Origin: Flavobacterium soyae
GTDB taxonomy: Bacteria > Bacteroidota > Bacteroidia > Flavobacteriales > Flavobacteriaceae
Direction of reading: 5' to 3'
DNA: 64,000 bases
NCBI RefSeq assembly: GCF_021245985.1
Contig: NZ_JAJQXA010000018.1
Span: forward strand, 34,010 to 98,009
Shown here: one piece after another, positions 54,271-62,904 of the stretch
Position numbering within the stretch: the stretch's first letter is position 1
Layout of the letters: every line of letters begins with the position of its first letter
Notes under the pieces: generated by a model
The model's database searches: none
Told to the model about the DNA's origin: nothing
Seen by the model: only the letters and a program-made list of their open reading frames with translations
Translations under genes and position numbers: made by a program

Positions 54271-57200
54271 TTATTCCCCTGGGCGCATAGCGATACAACG
54301 TATCTGAAGTACAAACGCTTGGCTGGTATAATATTTTGTAAAATTTACAGAACCCGTCATTCCACCGTCTAAGTAAATGTTACCCTCTCCGGAAGACCAA
54401 TAAGAAGTTAGCCAATAATTATTTTGCCCTCCTAATATCATCCCACCAGAAGGCAGCATTAAGCTTGGTCCTACTTGTACTCCTGTTTGTCCAACAGTCC
54501 TTGAAGAATTTACATAGGATTTACTATTATTAGCATTCAAACCATCCCATTCTGCATCATTTGGTACACGATAACCATTAGGGCATGGGTCATTTTTTGT
54601 TTTTTTACCGGACATCACCCAACTAGCAACAGGTGAATTTGCACCAGGAAGATTAGTCCCCCACTTGTAATAACCACCTACCAATCCAGGTTTAATGACA
54701 AAAGGATTTAAAGAAGTATCAGCACCTAAGTTATGACACATAAATGCTCTCCATTCTGTAGCACTTACCTTTGCACCACAGCACATGCAGTCTTTTATTT
54801 CTGCCTTTATTTGTACTGCTTTCTCTCCGCCTCCGTCAGTATAAATGGCGTATATGGTTACATAAAATGGATTTGCAGCCGTCAAACCTTTTGCCGTACT
54901 CTGCAGTGTCGTCTTGTATTTTACTGTTACAGTATTGTTTTTATTATCTATAAAATCTTGAACAATTTTTCCTGCTCCATCTGTACTTTCCACATATGCA
55001 AAACGAACACTGGTTACTGCACCGCTTGGTGTAAAGGTGTAAGTTTGTGTGTTTGTAGCTGTAGTAGTAAAATCTGCCTTCTGAGATAAACGATCAGACA
55101 GCGCACCGCAAGTAGTACCACCTTCAGTTTCTGCAATATCAAAACAAGTTTTCCCACTTAAAGACCCGCTCCCTAGTGTGATATCACCCGGGTTTTTAGT
55201 TACGGTAACCTTAGCTGTTGTTGCCGAAGTTGCAGACGGATTACCAGTACAGCCATTTGTTACAGTACAGTAAAAATAATAGATACCTTCTGTAAGGTCA
55301 GCTGTAGTATACGAAGTTCCGCTGCCTACCTTAGTGCCTCCTGTTGTACTGTCAGTTGTATTTTGATACCATGCATATGTTGGTGTATTAGTATCTGCTG
55401 TTGAAATATTTATTGTAACACTCGTTTTTGCTATTATAGTCTGCGCAGAAGATATTGAATTAATAACAGGCGTAAGACACCCTGTATTCATCGTTATTTC
55501 CTTATCTATTGTTTTTTCGCCGCATTCGTTTTTCGCTGTTACTGCAATTTTTACTTTTTGCCCATCAGTTCCAGTCTTTGGAAGATTTATTGTTGTGGTC
55601 TTTCCAGCAGCATTTGGAACTACAACTCCATCCACAGTCCAAGTGTATGAAGAATCGTATGAATTAGTAACAGTAAGAGTAATTGATGCCCCAAAAGTTT
55701 GATCAGCAGGAGGGTTTACCTGAGGATCCCACGAAACATTAGGATCACTTGAGTTTCCAGAAATTGTTTTTTCTATCATAGGGCTTATACAGCCTGTTGT
55801 GTTAGTTATAGTGGCACCATAAGTCCCCTCAGCTGCAACCTGAAGTTCATTACTGTTTTCTCCCTCTATTATTTTTTTATCTTTATACCAGGTATAGGTG
55901 TAATTTCCTGAATTTAAAACAGTTAAAGTTGCACTACCTTTACAAAGGGTACTCGTAGTTCTAATATTTGGGTTCTCCGGAGTACTGCCCTGTATTATAT
56001 CTGCCTTTAAAACACTTTGTTCTGCTGCACATTTAGCTCCGCTGTTATCAGTTGCCACCATACGAAGTGAAATAGTTGACTGAGAAGCTGGAACAGTAAA
56101 TGGATTACTCGTTATTATATCATTACCGTTGTACCATGTATAGGTAATTGTGCTTTGCGGATTTTTAATGCTTAAATTTAAACTTCCTCCAGAACAGAAT
56201 TTTGTAAAGGTATTCAACGGCACACCGTTTACTAATACATCAGCGGGATCAAGAGTCACTTGCCCAGCTGCTTCGCTTTTTGTTACCTTAATACTGTTTG
56301 AAGGTTTAGAATAACAGCTTCCGTCTTTTGTAGCAGCAAACCATTCGCCAACACTGCTGTCTCCGCTTATTTCTATAGATTCTCCCGTTTCTTGTTCTTT
56401 ACCATTATGGAACCAAACAACAGAAGCACTGCCGTTTCCTGATACCCAAAGTTTTACTTTGCCCGTACCGCAAATTACGGCATTATTAGATGCCGATGCA
56501 ACAAGATCAATTGGTGTTGTAGATCCAGATTCTGTAATAGTACGTTTGTTTGATGCGTTAGTATTACAGCCTACGGCCCCCATAGAAATATTATATTCTC
56601 CTTTTTGAGTCGCAGCAATATAAGATGCACCGTTGCTGCCCGGAATTGGTAAGCCATTACGGGTCCAGATTAATTTATTCAGGTTTGCCGTATTAGAAGG
56701 AACTGATAAATAGACCGCACCACCCACACATAAAGTTAAATTGGCATTTGATGGTGATATTGTCGGTACAGCATATGGCATAGAACTACAATCTACGCCA
56801 TTTTGAGAGAATAAAAACTCTTTGTACATACTGGTACAAGTGCTGGTAACCCGTACTAATACAGTATGGGTATTTACTGTTTCGTTTGGATAAAAGTTTA
56901 TCTTAAATTTTCCGTTTACAATGTCTACATCGCTTAAGGAAGCATATTCTGACCCAGCCGTAATACTGATGGTAAATGGCCCGTTAGGACAATCAGGATC
57001 TGTAACGCTAAATTGGGTATCACATCCGGTGCCATCTGCAGCTACATCTACACATGGCTGCGGGCTGATGGCTGTCTGTGATGTTCCTTCACATAAACTT
57101 ACCCAGCGTGTTTTGTTCCAATACTCCACACAATCGGTAGTTTTATTGTAAATGGTAAGACCGTTACCTTTATCATTATTTTTTACTGCAAAAGCATTAC

Positions 57201-57369
57201 GCTCTGCAGTTGTCATTTGAGGGAGTCTAAGTCCGCCTTTGTTAAGCAGTTCGAGCACTGAGAAAGCCTCAGGTTCTTTTTTGCCCCCAATGGTCATTTG
57301 GGCCTGCGTGTTAACCGAAAATAATATGGCCAGAAGCATAAGCCATATACAAAATAGATTTTTCTTCAT
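54271..57369 (-). CDS. Exported multi-domain Ig-like protein with C-terminal FISUMP domain
   Basis: A 1032-residue protein. Signal peptide 1-23 (ends NTQAQ), then an N-terminal module (about 24-95; MTIGGKKEPEAFSVLELLNK, LRLPQMTTAERNAF, YNKTTDCVEYWNKTRWVSLC) nearly identical to that of the gene at 59000. Residues about 110-800 hold a series of Ig/PKD-like repeats with paired cysteines and motifs such as YTWYKDKKIIEGENSNELQV and YAWYQNTTDSTTGG. The end (about 850-1032) is a FISUMP (major paralogous) domain: EWRAFMCHNLGADTSLNPF, NDPCPNGYRVPNDAEWDGL, NYWLTSYWSSGEG, IRCIAMRPGE. Likely surface-exposed adhesin. No type A or B sorting domain is visible, so the secretion route is unclear. Confidence 0.88.
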   Translation of the reverse strand: MKKNLFCIWLMLLAILFSVNTQAQMTIGGKKEPEAFSVLELLNKGGLRLPQMTTAERNAFAVKNNDKGNGLTIYNKTTDCVEYWNKTRWVSLCEGTSQTAISPQPCVDVAADGTGCDTQFSVTDPDCPNGPFTISITAGSEYASLSDVDIVNGKFKINFYPNETVNTHTVLVRVTSTCTSMYKEFLFSQNGVDCSSMPYAVPTISPSNANLTLCVGGAVYLSVPSNTANLNKLIWTRNGLPIPGSNGASYIAATQKGEYNISMGAVGCNTNASNKRTITESGSTTPIDLVASASNNAVICGTGKVKLWVSGNGSASVVWFHNGKEQETGESIEISGDSSVGEWFAATKDGSCYSKPSNSIKVTKSEAAGQVTLDPADVLVNGVPLNTFTKFCSGGSLNLSIKNPQSTITYTWYNGNDIITSNPFTVPASQSTISLRMVATDNSGAKCAAEQSVLKADIIQGSTPENPNIRTTSTLCKGSATLTVLNSGNYTYTWYKDKKIIEGENSNELQVAAEGTYGATITNTTGCISPMIEKTISGNSSDPNVSWDPQVNPPADQTFGASITLTVTNSYDSSYTWTVDGVVVPNAAGKTTTINLPKTGTDGQKVKIAVTAKNECGEKTIDKEITMNTGCLTPVINSISSAQTIIAKTSVTINISTADTNTPTYAWYQNTTDSTTGGTKVGSGTSYTTADLTEGIYYFYCTVTNGCTGNPSATSATTAKVTVTKNPGDITLGSGSLSGKTCFDIAETEGGTTCGALSDRLSQKADFTTTATNTQTYTFTPSGAVTSVRFAYVESTDGAGKIVQDFIDNKNNTVTVKYKTTLQSTAKGLTAANPFYVTIYAIYTDGGGEKAVQIKAEIKDCMCCGAKVSATEWRAFMCHNLGADTSLNPFVIKPGLVGGYYKWGTNLPGANSPVASWVMSGKKTKNDPCPNGYRVPNDAEWDGLNANNSKSYVNSSRTVGQTGVQVGPSLMLPSGGMILGGQNNYWLTSYWSSGEGNIYLDGGMTGSVNFTKYYTSQAFVLQIRCIAMRPGE

Positions 57370-57666
57370 TTTTTAATTTTTTAAATTATTTAAAGCGGCA
57401 GCCTTCTAACTATTATTTCTGGAAATAATATATTAAAAGACATACCAAATCGATATCCTTTTGGGATATTCGTGTATATTTTGTGGTATTGTTGAGTAAA
57501 AAAATAAGTACTATTGAATCTTGTCAATACGGCTTATAGAAATGAAAGATCTGCCTGTTTACAAATTTAACGAGACACATTAATTTAATCTGCTTATAAA
57601 ACCTGGGATTTTAAAGCAGATAAAGGGGTATAATAACTTTTGGTTTTCTTGTATATTTTGACTTAG

Positions 57667-57882
57667 TTACTTAAGTGTTTCCTGAATAAGATTCATAATT
57701 ACATCTTTGTGGGCTTTTTGCATAATATCATAATCTTTTTTGATGCTATCCGGTGTTATTCCATGCACAGCCCCGCTTACGCACTGACGTATATAATACT
57801 TTGACAGTCCGTATTTCACAAACAGTGCTTCGAGGATATTAGAATCATAGGATTTATAGATTTTTGTTTTACTTTTACCCAT
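57667..57882 (-). CDS. Small HTH-like protein, 71 residues
   Basis: A basic 71-residue protein (MGKSKTKIYKSYDSN) with helical segments ILEALFVKYGLSKYYIRQCVSG and ITPDSIKKDYDIM, compatible with a small DNA-binding helix-turn-helix seen in Bacteroidetes phage and plasmid-like regions. Its ATG lies 84 bases from the divergent regulator at 57966. I cannot assign a function; it could be a regulator or an antitoxin-like partner. Confidence 0.6.
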   Translation of the reverse strand: MGKSKTKIYKSYDSNILEALFVKYGLSKYYIRQCVSGAVHGITPDSIKKDYDIMQKAHKDVIMNLIQETLK

Positions 57883-57965
57883 CGCTTATTTATATCAAAT
57901 TTTAAAAACAAATGTAGGCGATAATTTTCAATAAACAAAATTATTTAAGGGATAATTTCCTACGT

Positions 57966-58337
57966 ATGAATACAATTCTAGAAAACATAAGGCTTTTAGC
58001 TGTAAATGAAAGGATTACTATATCTAAATTAGAACAGGTAATTGGTGCCAGTAAGGGAGTTTTGTCCCGTGCCATTAGTAACAATAGTGATATTCAGGCT
58101 AAATGGATTTTAAAAATAGTTGAAAAATATCCCCAATACAGCTGTGAATGGCTGCTAAAAAGCGAAGGCCCGATGATTATGGGTGCAAATGATGAAAATT
58201 ATCACTCGGATATTAACCAAAATGAAGATGAAAAAAGCTACAAAAGTCTTGCAGAATCAAGAAAAGAGACGATTGAAAGCCTGCAAAAGGTAATTTTTCT
58301 CTTAGAAAAACAGGTTCCTGACAACGAAAAAAAATAA
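57966..58337 (+). CDS. Small XRE-like HTH regulator with C-terminal coil
   Basis: A 123-residue protein. HTH (about 5-55; ITISKLEQVIGASKGVLSRAI), then WILKIVEKYPQYSCEWLLKSEGPM, the CI-like dimer segment of Bacteroidetes regulators, an acidic linker and a coiled tail KSLAESRKETIESLQKVIFL. No S24 domain. Divergent from the 71-residue gene at 57667, so the short shared gap probably contains an operator. The same tail sequence survives as a pseudogene at 50353-50503. Confidence 0.8.
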   Translation: MNTILENIRLLAVNERITISKLEQVIGASKGVLSRAISNNSDIQAKWILKIVEKYPQYSCEWLLKSEGPMIMGANDENYHSDINQNEDEKSYKSLAESRKETIESLQKVIFLLEKQVPDNEKK

Positions 58338-58424
58338 AAACAAAGTAAAAATGAAGCTGCAGCTTACTTTTTGATTTAAAATTAATGCCCCTACATCGTG
58401 TATTGATAATTAAATGTCAATATA

Positions 58425-58535
58425 TTTATGGAGTCTTCGACTTCACTCAGAACAAGAAAACGAATTAAACAAACTATTTGTCATTGCAAACTGCGAAGCA
58501 ATTTCATATAGTATACTACTAAAGGCACTTACTTT
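58425..58535. repeat. Degraded copy of the 301-base repeat
   Basis: GGAGTCTTCGACTTCACTCA (58431) and TTTGTCATTGCAAACTGCGA then AGCAATTTCATATAGT are eroded versions of the outer and inner arms of the repeat at 51690-52560, in the same order. The complementary right arms are missing or beyond recognition. Confidence 0.55.
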
Positions 58536-58585
58536 AAAATAGTAGTCACAAAAATAGTTCTCCATTACAGTTATATTATAAGTCT

Positions 58586-58825
58586 GTGGAATGTACCATT
58601 TTTATTAGTAATAGTAATTGGTTCCTATATCATCTACTAGTAAAATATAAAGATATTGACGCAAACTGGCTTTTAACAGGAAAAGGATCCATGTTAAAAA
58701 ATAACACTGTTGAAATCAATATCAATTATAAAGAATTAGCCGAAGCAAGACTTGAAATTATTGATCTTAAAAATGAAAAAATTGAATGGCTCAATAAGGA
58801 AATAAAAGAATTGAAAGGGTTGTAG
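58586..58825 (+). pseudogene. Truncated copy of the HTH regulator at 51302
   Basis: From LLVKYKDIDANWLLTGKGSM onward, including NYKELAEARLEIIDLKNEKI and a final KELKGL, this aligns with the second half of the 118-residue regulator at 51302, but the HTH-coding half is gone and is replaced by unrelated codons (MECTIFISNSNWF). DNA similarity begins around 58620. It is unlikely to bind DNA. It is followed by an eroded palindrome, as at the intact copy, so gene and repeat were probably duplicated together. Confidence 0.75.
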
Positions 58826-58902
58826 TGCGATTATTCTCTCGTCCCGAAGCTTCGAAGCCGGTAGAGTTCAAGAGGACAAATAAATTAAACACATAGTTTT
58901 AA

Positions 58903-58945
58903 TACAAAGAGACCCAACAGTTTTTTAGAACCTGTTGGGCCTGAG
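58903..58945. repeat. Eroded GACCCGACAGG-type palindrome
   Basis: ACAAAGAGACCCAACAGTTT and AACCTGTTGGGCCT correspond to the free palindrome of the 301-base repeats (51914-51964), with several mismatches. It lies between the regulator remnant and the next exported-protein gene. Confidence 0.6.
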
Positions 58946-58999
58946 TTATTTTGCGTACCCTTCGATATTTATTTATCTTGGTTTCTTATTATTTTTATA

Positions 59000-61327
59000 T
59001 TAAAACTCACTTTGTCTCAATATATAAGTTTTAACTACATTTCCTCTATTTGTAATAATTATACTTGTAGCTGTCTTTTGAATATCAAAATCGAACTGGT
59101 TTGCAAGACCACCATCACCACCAGAAGTAGCGGAACATGTAGTCACTCCAGCAGCAGTAAGTCTTAGAAGATCACCATCTGGATTTATGACAGCGGCACT
59201 ATATGTTGAATTTCTAGCTTGACCTCCATTGAATGCCAATACATTACCTACAGAAGTAAAAGTAGCAATAGCGATTCTGTCACAGGCATTCCATGTTTGA
59301 ACCACAAAAAGCGAAACATCTGGCGTAATAGTTAAACCAATGGTTTCAGATGCTCCCGGTGCAATACTGCTAGTTGTATATGTTGCTCTTGATGGTGGTG
59401 CAGATATAGCTTTTTTAACCACACCATCAGCACCTACTACTAAAGATACATCTGTCTTGTTTGTACTGGTTGTCAATCCTTCTATTTTAACGGGATCGGC
59501 TGTTGCTTTAACATGTAAAGTATTCGTTGGAGAGGCTGTACCAATACCTAAGTTACCTGCAGCATTAAGACGCATTAATTCTTTTTGAGCTGGCCCTGCA
59601 CCTGAATAATTAGACCATGTAAATAGTCCTGAATTTGCAGCTGTTTTTGCTCCTGATACCATTCCTAAGTTATATCCTGAACTGTGTTCAATTCTGGCAG
59701 CATCTTTATTATAACCAATAAATAATATTTTTGAAGCATCAGCATTTGGAAAACTAATCGTTGACGCAAAAGCTGTATTATTAGTTGTTTCGTCAATTGA
59801 AAGAGAATTGACACTGCTTAAATTATTCCAAATACCTAATACTCCTTTATCCTTATACAAAATAAATTTATTTGGATATATAGCAACAGTTCTGTCAGTA
59901 AAATCTATTCCTGTTTTTATAAAAGCAGTTGAAATATTATTGATATTTTTACTACTCATATCTAGATCCTGAGTTGCAGTATGGTTTCCTAAGTTATCGC
60001 CTTTTGCTGCAATAGTTGCAGGATCTGTCCATGTAAGGTTACCTGAAGCATCAGAAACCGCTACTTTACCAAGACCTGCGCCTGTAGTAATCTGCGCCGC
60101 AGGTGTTGTTGTTTTTGTTGTTGCTGTAATATTTGCTCCTGTAACTGTACCGCTTGCTGTTACGTTTGCAGCACCGGTAATATTTTTAGAGCTCATTAGT
60201 AAATCCTGAGTCGCTGTATGGTTACCTAAGTTGTCGCCGGTAACTGCTAAAGATGAAGCAGGTTTCCAGACTACATTACCATTTATATCTGCCGCTACTG
60301 CTACCGAACCAACTGCCGGAACTAAACCATCTATACCTGCAGTAATAGCCAGGTTATTTACCGTTGTTCTTCTGGTTGTCTCATTTATAGCGAAATCATT
60401 TCCACCCTTTAACCCATTATAAATCCCTAAATTCCCATTATCTCTATAAATAGAGTATGTATTTAAGTTTGCAGCTGTTCTATCTTTAATTACAAGTTCG
60501 TAGTTAATTTTTGCACTACTTATATTGTTAATATCTTTATTAGACATTTCAAGATTCTTAGTAGCCGTATGATTTCCCAGATTATCACCTTGTGCTGCAA
60601 TAGTTGCAGGATCTGTCCATGTTACATTACCAGAAGCATCAGAAACCGCTACTTTACCAGCTCCGGCTCCAGTAGTAATCTGTGCTGCAGGTGTCGTTGT
60701 TTTTGTTGTTGCAGTAAGGTTTGCTCCTGTAACTGTACCGCTTGCTGTTATGTTTGCGGCTCCGGTAATATTTTTAGAACTCATTAGTAAATCCTGAGTT
60801 GCGGTGTGGTTTCCTAAATTATCGCCTCCAAACTGAGCTCTCGTTACCCATTTTAATACGCCATTAGCATCTGCTACTAAAACATTATCCGTACCTGAAC
60901 CTGTTTGTAATCCTGCTATTGTTAAGGTATTGGCTGCAGTAGTTGTTAATGTAGTAGGTTTTAAAAGAGCACCGCCTAATTGTACTTTTCCGCTAGCGGC
61001 TGTTAATCCGTTTTCAGCCGCAATAAGTGCATTAACAGATGTATCATCACATAAACTTACCCAGCGTGTTTTGTTCCAATACTCTACACAGCCTGTAGTT
61101 TTGTTATAAATAGTAAGACCAGAACCTTTGTCATTGCCTTGTACAGCAAATGCATCACGCTCTGCAGTAGTCATTTGAGGCAGGCGAAGCCCTCCTTTAT
61201 TTAATAGCTCAAGCACTGAGAATGCTTCAGGTTCTTTTTTGCCCCCAATGGTCATTTGAGCATGCATGTTTACTGAAAATAATATAGCAAGAGGTACAAG
61301 CCATATACATAATAGATTTTTCTTCAT
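59000..61327 (-). CDS. Exported tail-fibre-like modular protein
   Basis: A 775-residue protein. Signal peptide 1-23 (ends NMHAQ) and the module MTIGGKKEPEAFSVLELLNK through YWNKTRWVSLC are nearly identical to the gene at 54271. Then comes a low-complexity Gly/Thr/Ala/Asn body with repeated GDNLGNHTAT motifs (four copies, about residues 173, 247, 370 and 443) and a duplicated segment MSSKNITGAANITASGTVTG versus MSSKNITGAANVTASGTVTG. The end (about 645-775) is a beta-rich domain of unknown type (IGLTITPDVSLFVVQTWNAC). The body looks like tail-fibre style repeats found in Flavobacterium exported proteins. No peptidase S74 chaperone or T9SS sorting domain is visible. Confidence 0.85.
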   Translation of the reverse strand: MKKNLLCIWLVPLAILFSVNMHAQMTIGGKKEPEAFSVLELLNKGGLRLPQMTTAERDAFAVQGNDKGSGLTIYNKTTGCVEYWNKTRWVSLCDDTSVNALIAAENGLTAASGKVQLGGALLKPTTLTTTAANTLTIAGLQTGSGTDNVLVADANGVLKWVTRAQFGGDNLGNHTATQDLLMSSKNITGAANITASGTVTGANLTATTKTTTPAAQITTGAGAGKVAVSDASGNVTWTDPATIAAQGDNLGNHTATKNLEMSNKDINNISSAKINYELVIKDRTAANLNTYSIYRDNGNLGIYNGLKGGNDFAINETTRRTTVNNLAITAGIDGLVPAVGSVAVAADINGNVVWKPASSLAVTGDNLGNHTATQDLLMSSKNITGAANVTASGTVTGANITATTKTTTPAAQITTGAGLGKVAVSDASGNLTWTDPATIAAKGDNLGNHTATQDLDMSSKNINNISTAFIKTGIDFTDRTVAIYPNKFILYKDKGVLGIWNNLSSVNSLSIDETTNNTAFASTISFPNADASKILFIGYNKDAARIEHSSGYNLGMVSGAKTAANSGLFTWSNYSGAGPAQKELMRLNAAGNLGIGTASPTNTLHVKATADPVKIEGLTTSTNKTDVSLVVGADGVVKKAISAPPSRATYTTSSIAPGASETIGLTITPDVSLFVVQTWNACDRIAIATFTSVGNVLAFNGGQARNSTYSAAVINPDGDLLRLTAAGVTTCSATSGGDGGLANQFDFDIQKTATSIIITNRGNVVKTYILRQSEF

Positions 61328-61672
61328 TATCTAATTTTTTTAATTGTTTTAAAAATTGAAATATTATAACCAGTAATAATCAGAAACAGAAAAGATTAAG
61401 TCTCTGAATTATTGTTTTTACTATCCATTTGATCTGGTTTATTCAAAAATTGAAACCTGCAGGCCAAAAAAATAGAGTTGGTTAAAACTCCTTAATGAAT
61501 ATCTTATAAATGCATAATTACACAAGTGATATTCAAATTATTTAAAAAGCAGAATGCCGTTCACTTATTCTATAAATAGTACTACAATATGCTTTTTGAA
61601 AAACTTATTTTTTATAGTTGTTTATATTATCCACACAAAGGGTCTTGCGGCCCTTTGCATGGAATTTTAAAT
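61328..61672. other. Intergenic region with a short hairpin
   Basis: About 345 AT-rich bases without a gene. CAAAGGG (61636-61642) and CCCTTTG (61651-61657) form a short hairpin just after the stop of the gene at 61673; it has no following T-run, so it is only a weak terminator candidate. Confidence 0.45.
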
Positions 61673-62653
61673 TTATAGAGATGAAACTACATACCAATTT
61701 GTACCATCTGATTGTAAATTAATTTTAAGTGTCCCTCCTGTTGATGCAGAATAAAATGGTGCTAACAATTCTTTAGCTTTAATTTTAGATGAATAAATCA
61801 CATCAACATCAAACTTAACTGTTAGTTCATTACCTGCATTACTTACATCATTTTGGTTTATCACTAAAACTCTGCCTTTACTGCTTGCTGCTGCCGGTAA
61901 AGTAATTGTAATATCACCAGTCATTCCAGCAGCAATTACAGTATAATCATCAGCTGCTACAGTGTAATTATTACTGATTGTTTTAATCCCCATTACACTA
62001 TTGGATGCCGGTGCTTTCCAGATAACGTTACCGCTTGCATCTGCAGCTGTAGCCACATAACCCGCAGCTGGTGCAGTACCATCTGTACTTTTTGCAATTG
62101 CCAGGTTATTTATCGTTGTTTTTCTGGTAGTCTCGTTTATAGATAAATCATTTCCACCCTTTAACCCATTATAAATCCCAAAATTCCCATTATCTTTATA
62201 AATAGAGTATGTACTTAAGTTTGCAGCTACTCTATCGTATACGACAAGTTCATATTTAATTCTGGCACTACTTATATTGTTAACATCTTTATTAGACATT
62301 TCAAGATTCTTAGTCGCGGTATGATCTCCTAAGTTATCACCACCAAATTGGGCTCTGGTTACCCATTTTAATACTCCATTAGCATCGGCTACCAAAACAT
62401 TATCTGTACTGGTACCTGTCTGCAATCCTGCTATTGTTAAGGTATTAGCTGCCGTAGTTGTTACGACTGATGGTTTTAAAAGGGCACCGCCCAATTGAAT
62501 TTTCCCATTAGTCATTGTTAAACCATTGTCTGCAGTAGTTGGAACAGCATTTACCTGCACCTTCTTTCCATTTATAGTGACAACCGTCTCTGTTTCCTGT
62601 GCCATCAAAAACCCTCCTTGGATTAATAATAGTATACATATAATTTTTTTCAT
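61673..62653 (-). CDS. Exported tail-fibre-like modular protein, short form
   Basis: A 326-residue protein with signal peptide (about 1-19; ends FLMAQ). Residues about 40-110 (KIQLGGALLKPSVVTTTAAN, LTIAGLQTGTSTDNVLVADA) and 110-210 (GDHTATKNLEMSNKDVNNIS, YSIYKDNGNFGIYNGLKGGN) closely match two stretches of the gene at 59000, in the same order but with a deletion between. The C-terminal 110 residues (TISNNYTVAADDYTVIAAGM, ITITLPAAASSKGRVLVINQ) form a different domain often seen at the ends of phage-like fibres. The N-terminus differs from the two larger relatives. Function unknown; probably secreted or surface-bound. Confidence 0.82.
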   Translation of the reverse strand: MKKIICILLLIQGGFLMAQETETVVTINGKKVQVNAVPTTADNGLTMTNGKIQLGGALLKPSVVTTTAANTLTIAGLQTGTSTDNVLVADANGVLKWVTRAQFGGDNLGDHTATKNLEMSNKDVNNISSARIKYELVVYDRVAANLSTYSIYKDNGNFGIYNGLKGGNDLSINETTRKTTINNLAIAKSTDGTAPAAGYVATAADASGNVIWKAPASNSVMGIKTISNNYTVAADDYTVIAAGMTGDITITLPAAASSKGRVLVINQNDVSNAGNELTVKFDVDVIYSSKIKAKELLAPFYSASTGGTLKINLQSDGTNWYVVSSL

Positions 62654-62860
62654 CTCTAATCTTTATAATAATTTGTAATTATTTTTTTGAAGTTATACTT
62701 TGATCTATTTTATTGACACATCATAAGCAGTATGAGTAAAATTAACAGTGCAAATTTAAGAGTACGCTATAGAATATTTTACCTGTTAAAATTCTGATTA
62801 TGACAGATTAAGACCAATTTTTAATACATTAAATTTTGTGTTTTATTGATTTTAAGATTA

Positions 62861-62886
62861 CACACTCTCCAAAAACGAAGAGTGTG
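62861..62886. terminator. Hairpin after the collagen-like gene
   Basis: CACACTCT and AGAGTGTG form a perfect eight-base stem around CCAAAAACGA, 18 bases after the stop of the collagen-like gene. The T-run (TTTTAATC) lies on the plus-strand side, so its activity for the minus-strand gene is uncertain. Confidence 0.45.
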
Positions 62887-62904
62887 TTTTAATCTTCAAT
62901 TCTA

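Noticed and set aside
54271..54850. FISUMP C-terminal domain as variable target of a diversity-generating retroelement
   Set aside because: The domain resembles C-type-lectin-like DGR targets, but no reverse transcriptase, Avd-type gene or template repeat is present in the window.
54733..55089. Cysteine-rich plus-strand reading frames opposite the exported proteins (also 60569 and 63121)
   Set aside because: They are antisense shadows of repetitive Ser/Thr/Ala codons; no start signal or family match.
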